DNA from: Pseudomonas sp. dw_358
GTDB taxonomy: Bacteria > Pseudomonadota > Gammaproteobacteria > Pseudomonadales > Pseudomonadaceae
Length of the DNA: 64,000 nt
Reading direction: 5' to 3'
Assembly (NCBI RefSeq): GCF_018449655.1
Contig: NZ_JAAVUX010000003.1
Coordinates: forward strand, 310,001-374,000
The position numbers and the translations under genes were made by a program. This document shows, one piece after another, positions 53,986 to 63,360 of this stretch. Below the pieces are notes generated by a model. That model worked only from the letters and a program-made list of their open reading frames with translations. It was not told the DNA's origin and ran no database searches. How positions within the stretch are numbered: position 1 is the stretch's first letter; the number at the start of each line of letters is the position of its first letter.

Positions 53986-54649
53986 CCCGACTCTCCAGCA
54001 GATAACCCAGACCGCGAAAGGTAACGATGGCCACCGCGTGGCCCTCAAGCTTTCTGCGCAGGCGATGCACATAGATTTCGATAGCCTCGGCGCTGGCCTC
54101 TTCGTCGAGGCCGAACACCTTTGCCGCCAGCTGCTCCTTGCTCATCACCCGACCGGGCCGCGCGATCAACGCCTGCAAGACCGAGTGTTCCCGGGCAGTC
54201 AGTATCAAGGGTTGCTCGGTCAGGCTGAAACGTGAGGTATCAAGATCATAGAGCAGCGGCCCGCACCGCTGCCGACGCTCGCCGCCCAGCACCGTGCGCC
54301 GCAGCAAGGCGTTGACCCGGGCTTGCAGTTCGCTCAACGCGAAGGGCTTGGCGAGGTAGTCATCGGCCCCCAGATTCAACCCGTGGACCCGGTCCCTGAC
54401 GTCGCTGCGTGCAGTCAACATCAACACCGGCAGGGTCTTGCCGCGGGCACGCAAGCGGGCCAGCACCTGAAAACCGTCCAGCCGAGGCAGGCCCACATCG
54501 AGCACGGCCATGGCGTAATCCTCATCGGTCAGCGCCAGGTCGGCCAATATCCCGTCGCTCAACACATCGACGGTCAGACCAGCGGCCTTGAGGGTCTGGA
54601 CAATGCTGTCGGCCAGGGATGGATGGTCTTCGACGAGCAGCACGCGCAT
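53978..54649 (-). CDS. tctD: Response regulator TctD
   Basis: 223 residues, OmpR/PhoB family. Receiver with phospho-acceptor Asp51 (VLDVGLPRLDG) and a winged-helix output domain ending VTFRGLGYLLE. Regulates the divergent tctCBA operon, 113 bases away. tctD and tctE overlap by 8 bases, so they are translated together. Confidence 0.94.
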   Translation of the reverse strand: MRVLLVEDHPSLADSIVQTLKAAGLTVDVLSDGILADLALTDEDYAMAVLDVGLPRLDGFQVLARLRARGKTLPVLMLTARSDVRDRVHGLNLGADDYLAKPFALSELQARVNALLRRTVLGGERRQRCGPLLYDLDTSRFSLTEQPLILTAREHSVLQALIARPGRVMSKEQLAAKVFGLDEEASAEAIEIYVHRLRRKLEGHAVAIVTFRGLGYLLESRDA

Positions 54650-54762
54650 CGGTTTCTCCTGTTGTTATAGGTGTGGCAAAAGCCGGCGTGAAAGGTCGCT
54701 GAAAGGTTCGGCGCTTAGCATCCGCTCCCTCACGACAAAAACAAGATCGGAGAAACATCCTG

Positions 54763-55740
54763 ATGCGATTCCTGCGCCCGATGGCGATCGCCGCCTGCAC
54801 GACACTTCTGCTGGTTGCGCCTCTGTACGCCGAGCCCAAACGCCCCGAATGCATAGCTCCCGCCTCTCCCGGTGGCGGTTTCGACCTCACCTGCAAGTTG
54901 ATCCAGAGTGCGTTGGTCAACGAGAAGATTCTCGGCAAAGCCATGCGCGTGACCTACATGCCGGGGGGCGTGGGCGCTGTGGCCTATAACGCGGTAGTGG
55001 CCCAGCGCCCGGCCGATCCCGGCACCCTGGTGGCCTGGTCCAGCGGCTCGCTGCTCAACCTGGCCCAAGGCAAATTCGGTCGCTACGACGAGAACGCGGT
55101 GCGCTGGCTGGCCGCCGTGGGCACCAGCTATGGCGCCATTGCGGTGAAAAGCGACTCGCCCTTCAAGACCCTCGACGACCTGGTCAAGGCCCTGAAAGAC
55201 AACCCCAGCCAAGTGGTGATCGGTGCCGGGGGCACCGTCGGCAGCCAGGACTGGATGCAGACCGCCTTGATCGCCAAGGCTGCCGGCGTCAACCCCCGCG
55301 AGCTGCGCTATGTGGCGCTGGAAGGGGGCGGCGAAATTGTCACGGCGCTGCTCGGCGGCCATATCCAGGTCGGCAGCACCGACATCTCCGATTCCATGCC
55401 ACACCTGCAAAGCGGTGGCATGCGCCTGTTGGCGGTGTTCTCGGAACAGCGCCTGGAAAAGGACGGCATGGCCCAGATCCCCACCGCTCGCGAACAGGGT
55501 TACGACATCGTCTGGCCGGTGGTACGCGGCTTCTACCTCGGGCCCAAGGTCAGTGACGCAGAGTACGCATGGTGGAAAACCGCCTTTGACGGCTTGTTGA
55601 TCTCCGACGCGTTCAAGACCTTGCGCGAGGAGCGCGAACTCTTCCCGTTCGCCATGACCGGGCCGTCATTGGAAGCTTACGTCAAACAACAGGTGACCAC
55701 CTACAGGGGCCTGGCCCAGGAGTTCGGCCTGATCCAATAG
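54763..55740 (+). CDS. tctC: Tripartite tricarboxylate transporter, substrate-binding protein TctC
   Basis: 325 residues. Signal peptide (1-24, ending LYA) and the TctC/Bug fold with APASPGGGFDLTCK near the start and IGAGGTVGSQDW inside. Captures citrate-like tricarboxylates in the periplasm. AGAAAC region precedes the ATG at 54763. No outer-membrane porin gene (opdH) between it and tctD, unlike P. aeruginosa. Confidence 0.95.
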   Translation: MRFLRPMAIAACTTLLLVAPLYAEPKRPECIAPASPGGGFDLTCKLIQSALVNEKILGKAMRVTYMPGGVGAVAYNAVVAQRPADPGTLVAWSSGSLLNLAQGKFGRYDENAVRWLAAVGTSYGAIAVKSDSPFKTLDDLVKALKDNPSQVVIGAGGTVGSQDWMQTALIAKAAGVNPRELRYVALEGGGEIVTALLGGHIQVGSTDISDSMPHLQSGGMRLLAVFSEQRLEKDGMAQIPTAREQGYDIVWPVVRGFYLGPKVSDAEYAWWKTAFDGLLISDAFKTLREERELFPFAMTGPSLEAYVKQQVTTYRGLAQEFGLIQ

Positions 55741-55767
55741 CTCGCCTGCCCGTAAAGGAATCTGACC

Positions 55768-56226
55768 ATGACTGCCCAACGCATCCTTGCGCTGATACTG
55801 CTGATCGCCTGCGCCTTGCTCGCCACGATGGCCTGGCCCTATCAGGCGGCGTTCTCCTACGAGCCGGTCGGGCCCCGTGCCTACCCCTTGCTCATCCTCG
55901 GGCTGATGGCTGTGGCCCTGATCTACATGGCCTGGCGGCCGGTGGCGGCAGTGCCGGACGCCGACGAGCCCGCGCTGGACCCTGCTGCCCTGACCAAGAT
56001 CGCCCAGTGCACGGCGTTGTTGCTGCTGTTCGCCGGGCTGTTCGAGCCCCTCGGTTTCATCCTCGCCAGCGTGCTGGCAGGTATTCCCATGGCGCGACTA
56101 TACGGCGGCCGCTGGCTGCCCGCCGCGCTGGTCATCAGCCTGATGAGCATCGGCTTGTACCTGCTGTTCGACAAGGCAATGGACGTGCCATTGCCGTTGG
56201 GCGTCCTCGATATTCTGGAGAACTGA
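55768..56226 (+). CDS. tctB: Tripartite tricarboxylate transporter, small membrane subunit TctB
   Basis: 152 residues with four membrane helices. The start of the second (PRAYPLLILGLMAVALIYM) is typical. Forms the small integral part of the TTT carrier with TctA. AAAGGAA stands before the ATG; 27 bases after tctC. Confidence 0.93.
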   Translation: MTAQRILALILLIACALLATMAWPYQAAFSYEPVGPRAYPLLILGLMAVALIYMAWRPVAAVPDADEPALDPAALTKIAQCTALLLLFAGLFEPLGFILASVLAGIPMARLYGGRWLPAALVISLMSIGLYLLFDKAMDVPLPLGVLDILEN

Positions 56227-56229
56227 ACA

Positions 56230-57744
56230 GTGGACACACTTGGATACCTGGGCCAGGGCTTCGGCGTCGCCCTCACGCCCTACAACCTGATCACCGCCTT
56301 GTGCGGCACCCTGATCGGCACCGTGGTCGGTTTGCTCCCGGGCTTGGGACCGATCAATGGCGTGGCCTTGCTCATTCCGATTGCCTACGCCCTCGGCCTG
56401 CCGCCGGAGTCCGCGCTGATCCTGCTGGCGGCGGTGTACCTGGGCTGTGAATATGGCGGCCGCATCAGCTCGATTCTGCTGAACATTCCCGGCGAGGCCT
56501 CCACGGTCATGACCACCCTCGACGGTTACCCCATGGCGCGCAACGGCCTGGCAGGCGTCGCCCTGTCGCTATCAGCCTGGAGCTCGTTCATCGGAGCGCT
56601 GATCGCCACCTGCGCCATGGTGCTGTTTGCACCCCTGCTGGCGCAGTGGGCCATCGCGTTCGGCCCGGCGGAATATTTCGTGTTGATGGTATTTGCTGTT
56701 GTCTGCCTCGGGGGCATGGCGGGAGACAAACCGCTGAAGACCTTCGTCGCCGCACTGATCGGCCTGTTCCTGGCCAGCATCGGCATCGACGCCAACAGCG
56801 GCGTATACCGCTTCACTGGCGACATGGTCCACCTGGCAGACGGCATCCCCTTCGTGGCGCTGGTGCTGGGGTTGTTTTCCATCAGTGAAATCCTGCTTCT
56901 GCTGGAAAAGACCCATCACGGCCAAAAAGCGGTCAAGGCCAGCGGGCGCATGATGTTCAACGTCAAGGAGGCGGCTTCGGTGTTCTGGGTCAACATCCGC
57001 TGCGGCGTTCTAGGCTTCATCATGGGTGTGCTGCCCGGCGCAGGAGCGACATTGGCCAGCGCCGTGGCTTACACCACGGAAAAGCGCCTGGCCGGCGCCA
57101 GTGGCGAGTTCGGCAAAGGCGACAAACGTGGCCTCGCGGCACCGGAAACCGCCATCGGCGCTACCGCCTGCGGCGCCTTGGTGCCGATGCTGACCTTGGG
57201 CGTCCCGGGCTCTGGCACCACGGCGGTGATGATCGGCGCCCTGTCGCTGTACAACATCACCCCCGGCCCGCTGTTGTTTCAACAGCAGCCGGACATTGTC
57301 TGGGGGCTGATCGCGTCGCTGTTCATCGCCAACGTCATGCTGGTGGTGCTCAACATCCCGATGATCCGCGTGTTTACCCGCATTCTCTCGGTACCGAACT
57401 GGGCGCTGGTGCCGGTGATCGCCATCATCACCGCCATCGGGGTCTACGCAGTGCATGCCACGACGTTCGACCTGTTCCTGATGATCGGCATCGGCATTTT
57501 CGGCTACGCCCTGCGCAAACTGGACTTTCCGCTGTCGCCGATTCTGCTGGGCTTCATTCTCGGCGGCCTGATGGAACAGAACCTGCGTCGCGCGCTGTCG
57601 ATCTCCAGCGGTGCTTTGGACATCCTCTATGCCAGCCCGATTGCCCTCGGCGTCTGGTGCCTGAGCGCGGTGGTGCTGGTACTGCCGCTGTTCAGGCTGT
57701 GGCGCAAGCGCGCCAAACTGCGCCGCGCACCTTCCGAGGTCTGA
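56230..57744 (+). CDS. tctA: Tripartite tricarboxylate transporter, large membrane subunit TctA
   Basis: 504 residues with about twelve helices. Family motifs GLLPGLGPINGVA and GVLPGAGATLASAVAY are repeated in the two halves. Proton- or Na-driven uptake of citrate-like acids. Start codon is GTG at 56230, three bases after the tctB stop. Ends 8 bases from the convergent ung gene. Confidence 0.95.
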   Translation: MDTLGYLGQGFGVALTPYNLITALCGTLIGTVVGLLPGLGPINGVALLIPIAYALGLPPESALILLAAVYLGCEYGGRISSILLNIPGEASTVMTTLDGYPMARNGLAGVALSLSAWSSFIGALIATCAMVLFAPLLAQWAIAFGPAEYFVLMVFAVVCLGGMAGDKPLKTFVAALIGLFLASIGIDANSGVYRFTGDMVHLADGIPFVALVLGLFSISEILLLLEKTHHGQKAVKASGRMMFNVKEAASVFWVNIRCGVLGFIMGVLPGAGATLASAVAYTTEKRLAGASGEFGKGDKRGLAAPETAIGATACGALVPMLTLGVPGSGTTAVMIGALSLYNITPGPLLFQQQPDIVWGLIASLFIANVMLVVLNIPMIRVFTRILSVPNWALVPVIAIITAIGVYAVHATTFDLFLMIGIGIFGYALRKLDFPLSPILLGFILGGLMEQNLRRALSISSGALDILYASPIALGVWCLSAVVLVLPLFRLWRKRAKLRRAPSEV

Positions 57745-57752
57745 AGCAGGGT

Positions 57753-58445
57753 TCAGAGCGCTGGCAATTGCCAGTCGATCGGCGCCAGGCCGTGCTGCTC
57801 GAGAAACTTGTTCGCTCGGCCAAAGTGCCCATTGCCGAGAAAGCCACGATAGGCAGAGAGTGGCGATGGGTGCACCGAAGTCAGGATCAGGTGCTTGGTG
57901 GCGTCCACCCACTTCTGTTTGCCTTGGGCATGGGCGCCCCACAACAGGAACACCGAGTTGGGTTGGTGTTCGCTGACCACTTGAATGACCCGGTCGGTGA
58001 AATGCTGCCAGCCTTTGTTGGCATGGGAAGCGGCATTGGCCCTCTCCACGGTCAAGGTGGTGTTGAGCAGCAACACCCCCTGCTCGGCCCAATGCTGCAG
58101 GCAACCGTGAGCGGCGATGTCGATATTGAGGTCGCGCTTGAGCTCTTTATAAATGTTGACCAGTGACGGCGGCGTGGGGATACCCGGCTGCACCGAAAAG
58201 CACAGGCCGTGGGCCTGGCCCGGACCGTGATATGGGTCCTGGCCCAGGATGACCACCTTGACCTGATCCAGCGGTGTCAGGTTCAAGGCGTTGAAAATCA
58301 GCGGTCCGGGCGGATAGATTTCCTTGCCGGCGGCATGCTCCTCGCGCAGGAATTCGCGCAGTTGTTGCATGTAGGGCTGGTCGAACTCGGCGCGCAGGGC
58401 GTGCTTCCAGCTGGGTTCGAGCTTGATACGGTCGTCTTGGGTCAT
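57753..58445 (-). CDS. ung: Uracil-DNA glycosylase
   Basis: 230 residues of family 1. Active-site Asp in [14 protein letters not shown] and the His loop [11 protein letters not shown]. Removes uracil from DNA. ATG at 58445; a longer frame exists. In P. aeruginosa the gene also lies beside the tct genes. Confidence 0.97.
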   Translation of the reverse strand: MTQDDRIKLEPSWKHALRAEFDQPYMQQLREFLREEHAAGKEIYPPGPLIFNALNLTPLDQVKVVILGQDPYHGPGQAHGLCFSVQPGIPTPPSLVNIYKELKRDLNIDIAAHGCLQHWAEQGVLLLNTTLTVERANAASHANKGWQHFTDRVIQVVSEHQPNSVFLLWGAHAQGKQKWVDATKHLILTSVHPSPLSAYRGFLGNGHFGRANKFLEQHGLAPIDWQLPAL

Positions 58446-58599
58446 GTCTGCATCCGTTGAAACAATGCGCGACACTAGGAAAGCCCGCTGCGCTTGTCAA
58501 TCCATCCGACCGGATGCCTGCGGGTTTCGACGCAGCAGCCATACTCAAGTGATGGCACCGCCCACAGCGGACCACGGTATCACTCGACGAGAGGGTTCA

Positions 58600-59712
58600 A
58601 TGAATCTGCATTTTGAAGAATTGACCGGTGTGGATGGCGCTCGCCTGGGCATCGCCACATTGGACGCGGAAAAAAGCCTTAACGCGTTGTCGTTGCCGAT
58701 GCTTCAGGCGTTGGCCGAACGTCTGGATAACTGGGCCCAAGACCCGCAAGTGGTCTGCGTGTTGTTGCGTGGCAATGGGGAAAAAGCCTTCTGCGCCGGG
58801 GGCGACGTGCGCAGCCTGGTCAATGCATGTCGCAGCGAGCCCGGCGTCGTGCCGCCCTTGGCCGCCCATTTTTTTGCTGCTGAATACCGCTTGGATTACC
58901 GCCTGCACACCTACCCCAAGCCCTTGCTGTGCTGGGGGCACGGTTATGTGTTGGGCGGCGGTCTGGGCTTGCTGCAAGGGGCTGGGGTGCGCATCGTCAC
59001 ACCCAGCAGTCGACTGGCCATGCCGGAAATCAGCATCGGGCTGTTTCCCGATGTCGGTGCCAGCTGGTTCCTCTCGCGCCTGCCGGGGCGCCTGGGGCTG
59101 TTCCTGGGCCTGACCGGGTCGCACATCAATGCTCGCGATGCGCTTGACCTTGGCCTGGCTGACCGGTTTCTCGACGACTCGCAACAGGAGCCCTTGATCA
59201 ACGGCCTGCTCCAGCTCAATTGGCAGGAACAAACGGCGCCGCAACTCAACAGCTTGCTCAAGGCATTGGAACAGCAGGCCGTGACCAAGCTGCCAGAAGC
59301 GCAATGGCTACCCCGAAGGGAGCCAATCGACCACGCCTTGGATGTCACCGACGTGACTTGTGCCTGGAAAGCCCTGAGCATGTTGCGCAACCACACCGAC
59401 GCTCTGTTGGCCAAGGCCAGCCGGACCCTTACCGAAGGCTGTCCGCTGACCGCGCATCTGGTGTGGGAACAGTTGCACCGTGCCCGCCATATGTCCTTGG
59501 CCCAGGTCTTTCAGATGGAATACACCTTGAGCCTGAACTGCTGTCGTCACCCCGAGTTCAGCGAGGGCGTGCGCTCCCGGCTCATCGACAAAGACCACAA
59601 ACCCCGCTGGCACTGGCCGGATGTCAGCAAGATCCCCCTTGCGGTGGTGGATGCGCACTTCAGCAAAGCCTGGGAGGGACGCCACCCGCTGGCGGATTTG
59701 TCCGAATACTGA
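58600..59712 (+). CDS. 3-hydroxyisobutyryl-CoA hydrolase-like (enoyl-CoA hydratase superfamily)
   Basis: 370 residues, longer than plain hydratases, as for the HIBCH branch. Motifs: CAGGDVRSLV, the oxyanion part GYVLGGGLGLLQG, and the PEISIGLFPDVGASWFLSR loop with catalytic Glu/Asp. Cleaves 3-hydroxyisobutyryl-CoA in valine breakdown or related acyl-CoA. ATG at 58600 follows GAGAGG. Stands alone here. Confidence 0.85.
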   Translation: MNLHFEELTGVDGARLGIATLDAEKSLNALSLPMLQALAERLDNWAQDPQVVCVLLRGNGEKAFCAGGDVRSLVNACRSEPGVVPPLAAHFFAAEYRLDYRLHTYPKPLLCWGHGYVLGGGLGLLQGAGVRIVTPSSRLAMPEISIGLFPDVGASWFLSRLPGRLGLFLGLTGSHINARDALDLGLADRFLDDSQQEPLINGLLQLNWQEQTAPQLNSLLKALEQQAVTKLPEAQWLPRREPIDHALDVTDVTCAWKALSMLRNHTDALLAKASRTLTEGCPLTAHLVWEQLHRARHMSLAQVFQMEYTLSLNCCRHPEFSEGVRSRLIDKDHKPRWHWPDVSKIPLAVVDAHFSKAWEGRHPLADLSEY

Positions 59713-59746
59713 GTGCGGCCCGCTTTTTCTCGGCTGCAGGCCGCGT

Positions 59747-61129
59747 TCAAGGCGCCGGCACCCAGAGTGACTCCGCCCCAGGCGCACCGGGTGCCCAGTC
59801 GGCGGTATACGAGGTATGGGTCTGCAGGCAACGCCAGTCCCGACCGTTGTGGCCGACCAATACCCCAGCGGTGTACAGCGTATTGAGAGCCCATGCCGGC
59901 TCCGTGCCGCCATCGGCCCGTGTTCGAACCACAATGATGTTGGAGCTGGCGGACTGTCGGCCGTTATTGTCCTCGGCGTATACCAGGTAGGCGACCTGGG
60001 TATTGGGCGCCAGCCCTGTGTCGATGGTATGGGTCTGCGGCGGCAACACGACCTGAACCACATCGCCGAGGCGCTGGAGCTTGTAACGGGCGATCCCGGC
60101 ACTGCTGCTGGCAGCGCTCCACATCAGCTCGACGCTGGTGGCCGTGATGTTCATGGCGTGCAGGTTTTCCGGCCGGGTCGGCCGAGGGTTTTCGCCCCCT
60201 GGCGCCTGGGTGACGGCGGTTACCGTGTTGCTGGGCGCTGAAGAGTGACCGTTGGCCGCGATGGCCGTGACAAAATAATGGTAAGAGGTGCTGGGAGCGA
60301 CTGTCGTGTCGGTCCAGCCCAGAATCGATGCGCCGACTTGGGCAACCTGAATACCGTCACGCAAGACCAGGTAGTGCGCGACAGGCGACGCGCCACTCGA
60401 TGCTCCCCACGCCAGCGCAACGGTGGAGTCAGTCACCGTACCCAACGTCAGGTGGGCGGGGGCCGACGGCCGCTCATCCCCACCCTCGGCAGGCAGAAAG
60501 TCCAGATCGACCACTTGGTAAAAGGCCATGGGCGTATTGGCGATTTCCCAGATAGCCAATACGACGTGGTACCCCTCGCGCTCCGGCAGTGGAATTTCAT
60601 GGCGAGAGGGATTCGCGGGCAGAAGTGCCTCGGGGTGGTCCCAATGAGGTTGCAAGGCACTCTCTTCTTGCCAGAACGGCAGGGGATCGAACTGCGCGCG
60701 ACTCAATAGGTGATCCGGGTTCCACCCAACTTTAGTGACGAAGTAATTGAAGCGTCGCGTTTTGTGAGGCGCTGTAAAAGCCCAGGTGAAATCCAGTATT
60801 TCAGCGCTGTACACCGTACTTTTCGGCCATTGCCGACCCGGAGCATCCAACGCCTGGGCAGTGGGATGACCGCCACTGGCAATCTTGCCGTCGGGGGGAG
60901 GAGCAACATTGGCCTCGTCAGTAGGGGCCAGACTGTCACGCACGCCACCGGCGGTCAGTGGAAAAAATTTACCGCCCTCGAGCTGATTCAGCTCGCCTGT
61001 ATCCAGCTCCCCGGCCTGCCACAACCTGTAAGCGCGCGAAGGCGGCGATGAGATATGCCCATGTCGGCTTGACAAGGCATCGTCGTTGATTTTTGGCCGG
61101 CTGATCGCTTTGGAATTTCGAATGGGCAT
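59747..61129 (-). CDS. AA10 lytic polysaccharide monooxygenase with two FnIII and a chitin-binding domain
   Basis: About 460 residues: a short N-terminal tail (1-22), then the AA10 domain starting RHGHISSPPSRAY, whose first His would be the copper histidine-brace residue; the second brace His lies in TAPHKTRRFN and the axial Phe in AFYQVVDLDF. Two fibronectin III repeats follow (about 225-312 and 318-405) and a C-terminal ChtBD3-type carbohydrate module (TLYTAGVLVGHNGRDWRC). It cleaves chitin oxidatively if secreted. There is no signal peptide, which is unusual because the His must be N-terminal after processing. Confidence 0.9.
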   Translation of the reverse strand: MPIRNSKAISRPKINDDALSSRHGHISSPPSRAYRLWQAGELDTGELNQLEGGKFFPLTAGGVRDSLAPTDEANVAPPPDGKIASGGHPTAQALDAPGRQWPKSTVYSAEILDFTWAFTAPHKTRRFNYFVTKVGWNPDHLLSRAQFDPLPFWQEESALQPHWDHPEALLPANPSRHEIPLPEREGYHVVLAIWEIANTPMAFYQVVDLDFLPAEGGDERPSAPAHLTLGTVTDSTVALAWGASSGASPVAHYLVLRDGIQVAQVGASILGWTDTTVAPSTSYHYFVTAIAANGHSSAPSNTVTAVTQAPGGENPRPTRPENLHAMNITATSVELMWSAASSSAGIARYKLQRLGDVVQVVLPPQTHTIDTGLAPNTQVAYLVYAEDNNGRQSASSNIIVVRTRADGGTEPAWALNTLYTAGVLVGHNGRDWRCLQTHTSYTADWAPGAPGAESLWVPAP

Positions 61130-61357
61130 GCTCACCTCCGTTGAGAATCATGAGCACAACCGACGGCTCGTTCGGCTGCACTGTCACCAGATTTCCAACG
61201 TAGGCTAGTGCCACGATGTGCTGTTAACGACTGTCAGGATTGACAGTTATTCAATATAAAATCTTACAAAAACGGGTGCATTGAACCAGACGTTTACACG
61301 TCACTAACACGTTCACGCCGACCTGCGTGGGAAGGTGCATCCGCGCAGAAGGCTGGA

Positions 61358-61756
61358 TCAACGTTGGCCCCCGCCGGAGTGACCGCCTGGACCGCCCCCG
61401 AAACCGCCGTGACCGCCGCCCGGTGGGCCGCCACCGGGCCGACCCGGTCCGGGCCCATGACCCATGGGCGGTCTGAACCCGCCGCCAGGCGGCGGACGAA
61501 AGCCGCCTCCCGGGGGACGAAAGCCCGCCCCCGGTGGCCGGTAGTACCCCGGTGGCGGTCGGTAATAACCAGGGCCGGGCGCATAGCCACGGTTGTAGCG
61601 GTAGTAACCACCGCTGTAACCCCAGCCGTAGCCATAGGGATAAGGATCGGATGTGTAAACCTGGGTCGATTGGTAGTAGCCGCCGCCTCCATCATAAGGA
61701 GCACAGGCAGTGATCAGCGAACCCAGCAAGACTATCAGCAGAAGTCGGCTATACAT
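61358..61756 (-). CDS. Gly/Pro-rich lipoprotein, low complexity
   Basis: 132 residues. Lipoprotein signal (LLLIVLLGSLITAC, Cys18), then Tyr/Gly-rich stretch and nearly regular units FRPPGGG and YYRPPG, ending in Gly/His-rich sequence. Such proteins lie on the cell envelope; function unknown. The low complexity makes the antisense frames long. Confidence 0.8.
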   Translation of the reverse strand: MYSRLLLIVLLGSLITACAPYDGGGGYYQSTQVYTSDPYPYGYGWGYSGGYYRYNRGYAPGPGYYRPPPGYYRPPGAGFRPPGGGFRPPPGGGFRPPMGHGPGPGRPGGGPPGGGHGGFGGGPGGHSGGGQR

Positions 61757-62027
61757 GGCGGCCTCCTGGACCGCGAAACGGCTCGACCAGCGACGCTGGC
61801 CAGCACCGGGAATCTAGGGTTCACCGGCACAGGATCAGACCACGAAATCGCCATGCTGTGCGGTTCTTGTAACGCGCGGTAACATGCTTTACACAAAGCT
61901 GACACTGGCCAAGGCCCGGGTCAGGGCCGCGCAAAAACGGTGCGCAACGCACCATGATTCAGCATCCCCCCGCTGCTCCCCCCGTCCTGTCGCCGTTCAG
62001 ACCAGAGAAAGCAAGCCCCGCGGAAAT

Positions 62028-62043
62028 TGGCACGTCTCTCGCT
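62028..62043 (+). promoter_or_regulatory. Sigma-54 type promoter
   Basis: TGGCACGTCTCTCGCT: the GG (62029-62030) and GC (62041-62042) of the -24/-12 elements are exactly 10 bases apart and 13 of 16 bases fit the consensus. Suggests control by nitrogen limitation through an enhancer-binding protein such as NtrC; the RNA would start near 62054, just ahead of the riboswitch. Confidence 0.6.
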
Positions 62044-62097
62044 TGACCTTTGCCGTGCAGGAGTCAACTCAGGTTCGCGGCACCACAATTTGCAAAT

Positions 62098-62194
62098 GGC
62101 TGACTAGGGTTCCGGCTCGCTGAACGCGAGTGGCTGGTCCGAGAGTTGGCGACCTCCAGTTGAGGTTACACGGCGGGATAAAAGCCCGGGAGAC
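62098..62194 (+). ncRNA. Guanidine-I riboswitch (ykkC-yxkD)
   Basis: The conserved blocks are all present in order: CTAGGGTTCCG (62104-62114), GGCTGGTCCGAGAGTTG (about 62132-62148), and ACGGCGGGATAAAAGCCCGG (62169-62188), then GAGAC. These are the sequence hallmarks of the ykkC class that binds guanidinium. It lies in the leader of the ABC transporter operon and likely turns it on when guanidine is present. I could not settle the expression platform. Confidence 0.92.
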
Positions 62195-62251
62195 AGACCA
62201 CCCTACGGTGTCGCGCTGCTCCTGTCCGCCCACTTCAACTGGAGAATTCCG

Positions 62252-63337
62252 ATGTTCAACTCTTTCTTGCTCAAACGCCGTCTGCCCGTCCTCGCCGCTG
62301 CTACCCTCGCCCTTTCCCTCGCCGTGACTTCGGCCCAGGCCGCCACCAAGGATCATTTCAAAGTCTGCTGGACGATCTATGCCGGCTGGATGCCTTGGGA
62401 ATATGCGGGCGCGCAGGGCATCATCAAGAAATGGGCGGACAAATACCACATCGCCATCGACGTGGTGCAGCTCAATGATTACGTCGAATCCATCAACCAA
62501 TACACCGCTGGCCAGTTCGATGGCTGCACCATGACCAACATGGACGCCCTGACCATTCCGGCGGCCGGCGGCGTGGACAGCACGGCACTGGTGGTCAGCG
62601 ACTTCTCCAATGGCAACGACGGTATCGTGATCAAGGGCGAAGGCAAGACCCTGGCCGACCTCAAGGGCATGAGCGTCAACCTGGTGGAGCTGTCGGTTTC
62701 ACACTACCTGCTGGCGCGGGGGCTGGAACAAGCTGGCCTGAGCGAGAAGGACCTCAAAGTCGTCAACACCTCCGACGCCGATATTTCCGCCGCCTTCGAC
62801 ACCGACCAGGTCCAGGCCGTGACCACCTGGAACCCGATGCTCGCCGACATCAAGGCCAAGCCCGGGGTCACTGAGGTGTTCGATTCGAGCAAGATCCCCG
62901 GCGAGATCATGGACATGATGGTGGTCAACAGCGCCACCCTCAAAGATAACCCGGCCTTGGGCAAGGCCTTGACCGGCGCCTGGTTCGAAGTGGTAGCGCT
63001 GATGAACAGCCAATCGGTCGAGAGCACCGACGCCCTTGAGCACATGGCCAAGGCCTCAGGCACCGATCTGGCCGGCTTCAAATCGCAACTGGCCACCACC
63101 AAGCTGTTCTACACGCCCAAGGACGCTCTGGAATTCGCCAACAGCCCTGTCCTGCCTGCGACCATGGAGAAAGTCGCGCAGTTTTCCTTCGCCCATGGCC
63201 TGCTGGGCGACGGCGCCAAAGACGCCAACGTGGTCGGCATGACCTTCGCCAAAGGCATCAGCCTGGGTGACAAGGGCAACACCAAACTGCGCTTCGACCC
63301 GTCCTTTGTACAAATGGCCGCCGACGGCAAACTCTAA
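62252..63337 (+). CDS. ABC transporter substrate-binding protein, urea/guanidine-associated
   Basis: 361 residues. Signal peptide (1-30, LPVLAAATLALSLAVTSAQA) and a type 2 periplasmic-binding fold related to NitT/TauT proteins (FKVCWTIYAGWMPWEYA). This family is usually next to urea/guanidine carboxylase genes. The guanidine-I riboswitch in its leader points to guanidine or a related nitrogen compound as substrate. GGAGAATTCCG precedes the ATG. Permease follows 23 bases later. Confidence 0.88.
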   Translation: MFNSFLLKRRLPVLAAATLALSLAVTSAQAATKDHFKVCWTIYAGWMPWEYAGAQGIIKKWADKYHIAIDVVQLNDYVESINQYTAGQFDGCTMTNMDALTIPAAGGVDSTALVVSDFSNGNDGIVIKGEGKTLADLKGMSVNLVELSVSHYLLARGLEQAGLSEKDLKVVNTSDADISAAFDTDQVQAVTTWNPMLADIKAKPGVTEVFDSSKIPGEIMDMMVVNSATLKDNPALGKALTGAWFEVVALMNSQSVESTDALEHMAKASGTDLAGFKSQLATTKLFYTPKDALEFANSPVLPATMEKVAQFSFAHGLLGDGAKDANVVGMTFAKGISLGDKGNTKLRFDPSFVQMAADGKL

Positions 63338-63360
63338 GCCGCATGCCAGAGGGCCTCACC

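Larger units (their letters stand above)
61757..62251. other. Regulatory region of the guanidine-type ABC transporter
   Basis: About 500 bases. Contains a GGTGC-GCAAC-GCACC palindrome (61939-61953), a sigma-54-type promoter (62028-62043) and the ykkC riboswitch (62098-62194). No gene seen. Confidence 0.6.

Noticed and set aside
61939..61953. GGTGC-N5-GCACC palindrome as NtrC site before the riboswitch
   Set aside because: The NtrC consensus has the half-sites in the opposite order (GCAC...GTGC). Kept only as a palindrome of unknown role.
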